From the NCBI GenBank assembly GCA_009767595.1, contig VSDK01013728.1, forward strand, positions 40,896 through 104,895: a DNA stretch of 64,000 nt, in the 5' to 3' direction. The number at the start of each line of letters is the position of its first letter. The stretch's first letter is position 1. Positions 58,361-64,000 of this stretch are shown one piece after another. Source of the DNA: Symbiodinium kawagutii (Eukaryota; Sar; Dinophyceae; Suessiales; Symbiodiniaceae). Made by a program: the position numbers and the translations under genes. A model generated the notes under the pieces. It saw nothing but the letters and a program-made list of their open reading frames with translations. It was not told the DNA's origin and did no database searches.

Positions 58361-61300
58361 CGCGGTGCAAAGCGCCGGCTTGGCGCATCAGCAAAATTCC
58401 ATCTTGAGATGGTCCACAAATGGACCGGCTGGCAATCCGACATCAAAATCAACCCATTGACCCGACGGAGCAGCCTGTTCAAACGTGGGCTGCTGCTGCG
58501 TCCTTTGGTGAGGACGTGATACATCACACGGCTGTCTGTGATGTTGATGAACCGAGTGGCCTGGGCACCCGCTGATCTGGTGCGCCTTCGAAACTCGACC
58601 AAAAACGCAGCCACTTCCAATTCATTTATGTGCTGCTCTTGTTTCCATGGCCACGCCAGCTTTGTGGTCCAGTCCCACAAAAATGCGGGATATGGAGCCA
58701 GCAATGACTCCTCTCCATTCTCCGCCTGAGTCATCAGCTTTACGTCAGTTCCCCTCAGGCTCACCTGGCGTAGCATTTGCTTCAGGTGTTCTTTTTCACT
58801 GCCGGGCTCCATGGCTCTCATGGTGTCCAGCACCGTCTTGGCCGCGGCCAGCGCCCGTGAGTCATCCTGAAGTCCTTTGGTGGATGACTTGAGCACGCTC
58901 ATGATGGCGCTCTCAGAATCAAAAGGCATGTCTCCCACCGGGCTGGGGAACTGGAGCGCAATCTGTTGAGCAATTGCATCTGCCATGAACCGACACATCT
59001 TCCAAGGGTACATTGCCTCCTTGGCAGTGTCAAACGATAAGCTGCCATCGTTGAGCTCATGCACTTCATACGGCAGCAAGTCGGCGTGTCCGGGGCAATC
59101 TGGGAGATGCATCAGTTCGTGCAGCTTTGGTATGTTGTGAACCAAGCAGGTCCATTTCGTACGCTGCCCCCCAAAGCAGCAATGACTGAAGCACGTGGTG
59201 AAGATGCCAGGGATCTCGCACAGCTGCATGGCTTCTTCGGTCCACCAAAGCCATGAGTTCCATGGATGCTCGATCGACTCCATCTTTCCTTTGGCAGCAC
59301 CCTCGCGGACACCAGCCAGGCTTCTTTTGCCCATGGCATTGCCTTGGCGCACTTTGATCTGATCAAGCTGCTTGAGGTTTGGCAGTCCCCATGGTTTGTC
59401 TCTGCTCCTCAGAGCGGGAGGTCCCTGCACATAGTTCCCCGATGAAGTCCAAATGGGACGTCCTCGAGCAGCTGAAAATGTTTTGCATTCCGGGGCCCAG
59501 TGCTCAGCCACTAAGTCGTTCTCTTCAACGTACGACTCCAACCGGTCCTTTCCTGCTTCAGTGAAGAAGTCCCAGGAATCGATGGGATGCAGCAAGTCAA
59601 GGGGCGGCTGCACGTGTACCCCTCGAAGTCCCATGGCTTTGGTCAATGGGAAATCCGGTCCACTGAAGCGCTCACCAAAAACTCTCCGGGGCTGATCGCA
59701 TCTCGGGCAGGACTTCCTGTGCCGGCTCAAACAAAAAATGCTGCAGCAGATGCGCCCGCACTTGCTTGGGCACCGATATCTTGTATCCAGAGTGTCCGGA
59801 TCGATTTCGGCCGCACACTGTCCACAGGTGCCATCATACTCCACAGGCTTCGGTCCCAAGGTAGGGTTTGCTTTCAGTTTGGACGCAACGCCACTTCCTC
59901 CTCCATAGGGCGAGGCATCGGTGCATGACACCTCAAGAGACAGTGTTGCCCTCAGGTTTGCCTGACTGAGTACGCTCTGGCACATCAAGGTGAAAATCTC
60001 ATCCACCACCGGTGCAGTTGAGCTGACTGCGCCACGGCGCGACTCTTCAACTGCCTCAAAGATCTTTCCCATGCCTGCGAAGAGGCTCCGTTTGAAGGTG
60101 GCCATGAAGGCAGTTTTGCCTGTCCAATGCCGAAGATGGAACTCGCCCCACTGCCTCTTGGTGAGAAGGCACAGGCTGAGCATGATGTAGTTCCTCAGCT
60201 TATCCGGCCCAACCTTCAAAATTCCACGGAGGCCATCAAAATGTCCCCCTTGCATTCCTCCGCTGAAGGCATGGATCAACTGCTTTCCCAAGTTCCTTGG
60301 GAGTCCCGCTTCATCACAGACTCTGTTGAAATTCTGGTGGTGGTCTGACATTTCCTTTCCCTCGGCTGACAGGTCGGCATCCAGAGTCTGGATGATTCGA
60401 ATTTCATCGAAGTTATCCAAGTAGACCACTGCCAGGTTCTTCGAAGCTGGAAGGGCCCTGCTCTTCTCCACGGAGAGATGGCGGGGTACACCCGCTCTGT
60501 TGAAAACCAACTCTCGAACCGCTTCCTGGACCAATGCAACTGCACTGTGCCATCCCATTGGCACTACCGACAGGCAGGGCCTCACCAACTTGCCCGCAGG
60601 CAGCCCAAAAGCCGACTGGTCGACCTTTTTGCTGTATGCGAAGTAGCCATACCACTTTGGAGGAATCGAGAACAAGTTGAATGCACTCTGCAAATCCTCT
60701 GACTCCAAGTAGAGGCTCTCAGATTCCTCCAGCATCAACCCTGTCATCTGGCCGATGTAAGGTAGGGTGTCCTGGCTCCCACTAATCGGCTCAGTGATGG
60801 CATTGACCGGGCACATGATGCTGATGAACCTCTGGCACTTCTTCAGCTGGCCATCAACCATTTTCTCCTTCAGCACACCACCAGCCCCGTTGGTCACAAG
60901 ATGACCACTCTTGTCCCTGGGGACCAGCGAGTCGTCCACCGGTTTCATCATGCCCCTAAGGGCTGCCTCCTTCACCAGATGAAACCACTCATGGTCAGTG
61001 GCACGAACTCTTGATCTGAGGGCATTCTTGGGTAGCACCTCGGTGGGCAGGAGCAGCTTTTCCGGATGATCAAAAACTTCCCTGGTCTCTGGCGACAGGA
61101 AGTCTTCGATTGGCTGGATTCCAGCCTGCCCCTTTTTGGGCCATGCCGGCAGCACTCTTTCACAAACCAAATCTTCCATGTATTCGACAGGCTTGCCGGC
61201 ATAGTCGAACTTCTTTGATGATAGGAGCTTGTCACACTCTCCCAAACTTGGAAGTGGGTCCGCGGTCACAATGTTGTTGGTGACCGTGTCAGCAAGGCCA

Positions 61301-62334
61301 CTGATGGCCCTCTTCTGGTTGGGTGTCAAACTCACCTTGAAAGGAACGCAGATCGGCTTTGACCAGCCGACGCAGTAGTGATAATCAATACATATGATCA
61401 TCAACTTCACCCAGTCGATGTTGTTTGCGGTCACCCCCTCAATGTCAAGGGTTACACTTTCCGGGTGGATTGGCAGCAGATCACCATGACTTTCACTGAC
61501 CTTGGCCTTTTCAGAAGGGGAAGGCTGTGCGGCAATTGCACAATACGAACGGACAAAGTTGCCCAAGGCCGTCGGCAGTGACGATGCAATCGAAAGCAGC
61601 TGCCTCCCCAGATCCGCAAATGTTCCCCCGTGCTTGAAGATCTCCTTGACGTGGCCCGTCCACTCACTCAAGGTGCGGGCGATATCAAAATCAACCTTGA
61701 ACAAGTTGACTGGAGTCCCTTCCATGTCCTCAGACAGCTGACTTGGAACCTCGGGGTCAAAGGACTCCGGGCTCCGTGCACCAGACCCTGCCGCAGCAGG
61801 TTCAGCCCGAGGCGATAGTGCCTTAGACCCACCGGCCTTAGATGGCTCTTCTTCAACCACCGCCCCAGCGGGTTTAGCCTCAAGAGGCTGCTCACCTTCG
61901 ACTGGTGGTTTTTGGCTCACTAGCCCTAATTGATCCTTCGATTGTGACCCTTTAGCCTGTGCTTTCTGCTCATGAGCTGTTGCTGGGTCACCTTTCCGCT
62001 TCCTCGGAAGGGGTGTTCTTGATCTCTCTCTGGACCTGAGCCTCACCGCTCTCTGTTGGTCATTGCTCATGACGGGGGCGGCTTGTCGTTCTCTGTTCCG
62101 GCCCCTCCGTGATTCGTCCTTTGGCCTTTCTTGCCCTTGCCTTTGCCTTTGCTCTTCCCTTTCTCGTCCCCCTTGGTGTCGTATCTTTGTGTTGTCCTCC
62201 ATTGACTCCCTGACACCATGTTCCTCATTCGGATTTCGTCCTTTTGCTCTCTCGTTGCCATTACCAGCTCGTCGTGCTCGGTCAGGATCGCTCCTTCTGC
62301 TGGTATCAGCTCCAGGTGCTGGGCACGGGACCAA
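58357..62334 (-). CDS. RT-RNase H polyprotein with inserted methyltransferase-like domain (ORF2)
   Basis: Open for 1,325 codons from a TTG; the first ATG is codon 45 (62,202). The frame is open further upstream to at least 62,637 without an ATG. Order: basic, disordered N-terminus (1-200); linker (200-430); reverse transcriptase (about 430-720), with SEDLQSAF (Asp547) as motif A, VVPMGWHSA as motif B and VVYLDNFDE (Asp640) as motif C; RNase H first Asp806 (SCTDASPYGGG); Cys/His module 837-879 (CGQC, CPSKCGRICC, HRKSCPRC); methyltransferase-like segment about 886-1,110; then RNase H resumes with INELEV (Glu1240), TDSRVMYH (Asp1267) and NFADAPSRR (Asp1316). ORF2 would copy the element's RNA into DNA and remove the RNA strand. 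The role of the insert is unknown. Confidence 0.82.
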   Translation of the reverse strand: MVPCPAPGADTSRRSDPDRARRAGNGNERAKGRNPNEEHGVRESMEDNTKIRHQGGREREEQRQRQGQERPKDESRRGRNRERQAAPVMSNDQQRAVRLRSRERSRTPLPRKRKGDPATAHEQKAQAKGSQSKDQLGLVSQKPPVEGEQPLEAKPAGAVVEEEPSKAGGSKALSPRAEPAAAGSGARSPESFDPEVPSQLSEDMEGTPVNLFKVDFDIARTLSEWTGHVKEIFKHGGTFADLGRQLLSIASSLPTALGNFVRSYCAIAAQPSPSEKAKVSESHGDLLPIHPESVTLDIEGVTANNIDWVKLMIICIDYHYCVGWSKPICVPFKVSLTPNQKRAISGLADTVTNNIVTADPLPSLGECDKLLSSKKFDYAGKPVEYMEDLVCERVLPAWPKKGQAGIQPIEDFLSPETREVFDHPEKLLLPTEVLPKNALRSRVRATDHEWFHLVKEAALRGMMKPVDDSLVPRDKSGHLVTNGAGGVLKEKMVDGQLKKCQRFISIMCPVNAITEPISGSQDTLPYIGQMTGLMLEESESLYLESEDLQSAFNLFSIPPKWYGYFAYSKKVDQSAFGLPAGKLVRPCLSVVPMGWHSAVALVQEAVRELVFNRAGVPRHLSVEKSRALPASKNLAVVYLDNFDEIRIIQTLDADLSAEGKEMSDHHQNFNRVCDEAGLPRNLGKQLIHAFSGGMQGGHFDGLRGILKVGPDKLRNYIMLSLCLLTKRQWGEFHLRHWTGKTAFMATFKRSLFAGMGKIFEAVEESRRGAVSSTAPVVDEIFTLMCQSVLSQANLRATLSLEVSCTDASPYGGGSGVASKLKANPTLGPKPVEYDGTCGQCAAEIDPDTLDTRYRCPSKCGRICCSIFCLSRHRKSCPRCDQPRRVFGERFSGPDFPLTKAMGLRGVHVQPPLDLLHPIDSWDFFTEAGKDRLESYVEENDLVAEHWAPECKTFSAARGRPIWTSSGNYVQGPPALRSRDKPWGLPNLKQLDQIKVRQGNAMGKRSLAGVREGAAKGKMESIEHPWNSWLWWTEEAMQLCEIPGIFTTCFSHCCFGGQRTKWTCLVHNIPKLHELMHLPDCPGHADLLPYEVHELNDGSLSFDTAKEAMYPWKMCRFMADAIAQQIALQFPSPVGDMPFDSESAIMSVLKSSTKGLQDDSRALAAAKTVLDTMRAMEPGSEKEHLKQMLRQVSLRGTDVKLMTQAENGEESLLAPYPAFLWDWTTKLAWPWKQEQHINELEVAAFLVEFRRRTRSAGAQATRFINITDSRVMYHVLTKGRSSSPRLNRLLRRVNGLILMSDCQPVHLWTISRWNFADAPSRRFAPR

Positions 62335-63728
62335 CTCTGATCCGCTAGCGACACCTCCAGTGCCTTGTACCGCTGTGCCAGCACATCCGCCGCCCTGTCT
62401 TGGTGACCTTGGGCGATCAGGTCCAGGGCTTTTGCGGTCGAGCGGAGTTCCCTGCTCGTCCTCAGTGACAGCTTCTCCCGATACTGGGGTACCAGAACCG
62501 TCAGAAAGTAGGACGTACCCGTCGATGGGGTGAGGTTTTTCCCGTCCTGCTGATTCATGGGGCTCTCCTGACGGGAGAGGATCTTGTCCATCTTCTGCAA
62601 CAGCCTTGCCGCTAGCCTGCCCGGCCTCTTCTCGGCATATTCGAGAAGTTGCAGCTGCTGAGACTTCGTGGAGAGCCCCGCGCGAAAATGCGAGCCTGAC
62701 TCGTCTTCTTCCGAGTCATCACCTGACCCACTGGAGCCGGTCTTTCCATCATACCGGAGTCGAGTTCCCACTCCATACGGACCTCGATCTGTGTCGCTCC
62801 GTTTTCTCTTCTTGTTCTTTTTGCCCTTGGCTCCGGAGGATTTCTTCGACTTGCGCCCACTCACCTCCGATTCAGAGGACTCCTCCTCCGACGAAGAGCT
62901 GGTCACAGTCGAGCTCGGTGGGCTTCCTTTGCGAGCCCTTCCAAACCACCTGACATCCGGTCTGGAGGCCGACCTCGATCTCTTCCTCCTTTTCTGCTTC
63001 GTCTTCTTGCTTGCCTGCTTCTTTTTCTTGTTGGAAGCCTTCTTCTTTTTCTTAGGCTTTTCAGCCTTTTTCTCAGTTCTCTCTTCTTTCTCCTTCTCGG
63101 TCTTTCGCTTGCCCTCGGGCAGCTCCTTTTCAACCTGCCTTTTCAAGGCATCCAGCTTTCTACGGATGTCTTTGGCATCTCCTTCATTCGAATCACCTCC
63201 ACCATCATCCGAAACCGACCATTCCAAGGTCGCTCCATGAGGCTTTGATCCAGTTGCTCCGGATCCCCTGCCCCTCGGGGCGGTGCCTTGCAGCCTCGCC
63301 TGTTCTGCTTCGAGATCATCCTTGGCCTTTCCTGTTTTTGCCCAGGCCAAACACTTCTCATGGATGTCTCCCACATCTAACACCCGAAAGTAGTCAGTGT
63401 GGAACTCAAAGTCGGGTTGCCGTTTGGTCTTCCGGCAATTGGCCTCCGCTTCCGCACACAGGTGGAGGTTGAACTTCCGGTTCTTGTCTGCTCCTGGGCC
63501 TTCTCTAAGCCACCAGTTGAGGTGGTCGTCCGACACGGCAATCAACCGTGCATCAATCCACCATCCCTCTTTCCTCTTCTTGTCGCAGCTTGAGACCCGC
63601 CAGAGTCCATAGCCCTGCTGCTGGTGCGCTCCATCATAAAGATGGGTGTCCAGGTAGGCCCCACGAGGGATGGTGAGGGATTCATAGAAATCCCTGTTCT
63701 CCTTCAGGAATACCCATGGCCCAGGCAT
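62067..63728 (-). CDS. Gag-like structural protein (ORF1)
   Basis: The first ATG is at 63,728 (553 codons); the frame is open to a TTG at 63,767. The N-terminal 130 residues are aromatic-rich (GLWRVSS, EGWWIDARL, HLNWWLREG) and look folded. The centre (about 190-360) is Lys/Arg/Ser/Glu-rich and disordered (KKKKKASNKKKK, SSSSEEESSESE), fit for RNA binding. The C-terminal part (about 365-520) is helical (LAARLLQKMDKILSRQE, TAKALDLIAQGHQDRAADV), ending in a GKGKGKK tail. No zinc knuckle is seen. By position and composition this is the element's Gag. It overlaps ORF2 by 268 nt from the ORF2 TTG and more if ORF2 is reached by -1 frameshifting. Confidence 0.72.
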   Translation of the reverse strand: MPGPWVFLKENRDFYESLTIPRGAYLDTHLYDGAHQQQGYGLWRVSSCDKKRKEGWWIDARLIAVSDDHLNWWLREGPGADKNRKFNLHLCAEAEANCRKTKRQPDFEFHTDYFRVLDVGDIHEKCLAWAKTGKAKDDLEAEQARLQGTAPRGRGSGATGSKPHGATLEWSVSDDGGGDSNEGDAKDIRRKLDALKRQVEKELPEGKRKTEKEKEERTEKKAEKPKKKKKASNKKKKQASKKTKQKRRKRSRSASRPDVRWFGRARKGSPPSSTVTSSSSEEESSESEVSGRKSKKSSGAKGKKNKKRKRSDTDRGPYGVGTRLRYDGKTGSSGSGDDSEEDESGSHFRAGLSTKSQQLQLLEYAEKRPGRLAARLLQKMDKILSRQESPMNQQDGKNLTPSTGTSYFLTVLVPQYREKLSLRTSRELRSTAKALDLIAQGHQDRAADVLAQRYKALEVSLADQSWSRAQHLELIPAEGAILTEHDELVMATREQKDEIRMRNMVSGSQWRTTQRYDTKGDEKGKSKGKGKGKKGQRTNHGGAGTENDKPPPS

Positions 63729-63733
63729 GTCAA

Positions 63734-63835
63734 GCCCTCGGGCTGGCTGCCCCACGGGGCGAGGCAACGCCGGGCCCTCGGGCCGAAACCCTGGGGCTAG
63801 CCCTCGGGCTGAAACCCTTTCAGGCCCTCAAGCCA
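63734..63835 (-). repeat. Palindromic GCCCGAGGGC repeats at ORF1 5' end
   Basis: GCCCTCGGGC, a nearly self-complementary 10-mer, occurs at 63,734-63,743, 63,774-63,783 and 63,800-63,809, with GAAACCCT following two copies and a decayed copy near 63,823. They stand directly before the first ORF1 ATG on the coding strand, so they may be part of the leader or of a terminal repeat. Confidence 0.5.
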
Positions 63836-63839
63836 AAGC

Positions 63840-64000
63840 TTCAAGCCTATACAGCCGCGAGGTGAGTGCAAACACTCGTTGGACTAAAGCCCTCACTCGT
63901 GGCAATGGTATTGTTCTATCTTCATACACATCCATGCATTATGTGGTATGACATAGAAGAAGACATCATTCTTTTTTACATCCGAATGTCCTGCCAAATC
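63840..64000. other. Leader or flank of the retroelement, no gene seen
   Basis: AT-richer sequence upstream of ORF1. GGACTAAAG (63,881-63,889) also occurs at 57,407-57,415 beyond ORF3, in the same orientation. Nine bases are too few to call a terminal repeat. Confidence 0.3.

Larger units (their letters stand above)
57440..63767 (-). mobile_element. Tyrosine-recombinase retroelement (DIRS/Ngaro-like)
   Basis: Three overlapping minus-strand frames form a retroelement: Gag-like ORF1, reverse transcriptase/RNase H ORF2, and tyrosine recombinase ORF3. Reverse transcriptase with a tyrosine recombinase in place of a DDE integrase defines the DIRS/Ngaro/PAT group. The span given is the coding span. 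Terminal repeats were not found by eye in 57,120-57,440 or 63,770-64,000; the 5' end may lie beyond the window. No frameshift or premature stop breaks the frames, so the copy is either recent or under constraint. The overlap arrangement (ORF2 in -1 relative to ORF1; ATGA between ORF2 and ORF3) suggests expression from one RNA. Confidence 0.88.

Noticed and set aside
61901..61925. TTTTTGGCTCA resembling the dinoflagellate spliced-leader end
   Set aside because: It lies inside the retroelement ORF2 coding frame and lacks the rest of the leader, so it is a chance match.
62063..62533. 156-codon plus-strand frame opposite ORF1/ORF2
   Set aside because: Shadow of the well supported minus-strand retroelement frames.

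Overview
The window looks like gene-poor, repeat-rich nuclear DNA of a eukaryote. I infer a dinoflagellate (Symbiodiniaceae-like). The grounds are short exons cut by small introns, at least one possible GA-AG intron, very many micro- and minisatellites, and a tyrosine-recombinase retroelement with an architecture I associate with dinoflagellate genomes. I saw no bacterial operons, no CRISPR array, and no rRNA or tRNA that I can defend. I also found no dinoflagellate spliced-leader motif, so the taxon remains an inference.

Layout. Positions 1-15,600 hold scattered exon-like open segments (mostly minus strand) between simple repeats. Positions 15,720-17,000 are ACCAT, TACA and ATTAC arrays. Positions 18,479-21,885 carry two adjacent satellites, of about 178-184 bp and 140 bp. 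Positions 22,500-31,700 hold candidate minus-strand multi-exon genes broken up by CT-rich repeats. Positions 31,860-36,000 are a repeat domain: GAAAAGTC repeats, a TTAATTAA foldback, and AAGC arrays in 0.8-kb higher-order units. Positions 39,400-45,750 hold further satellites and a 187-base assembly gap. Positions 46,250-55,400 are the best host-gene region: minus-strand exon sets, a TPR-like gene, and a small plus-strand gene whose introns keep phase. Positions 56,180-57,110 are a degenerate CCGGAACCT repeat.

Positions 57,440-63,767 (minus strand) are the most informative part. They hold a nearly complete retroelement: a Gag-like ORF1, a long ORF2 with reverse transcriptase and RNase H, and ORF3, a tyrosine recombinase. 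This is the DIRS/Ngaro type of machinery, which integrates by recombinase rather than by a DDE integrase. ORF2 is unusual. Between the first RNase H aspartate and the rest of that domain sit about 430 residues holding a Cys/His zinc-binding module and a segment resembling a C5-cytosine DNA methyltransferase. ORF2 lies in the -1 frame relative to ORF1 with a long overlap, and ORF2 and ORF3 overlap by ATGA.

Exon models were made by eye from reading frames, splice-like borders and residue composition. Most have no recognised function and carry modest confidence. Several long open frames are only products of simple repeats and were left out.
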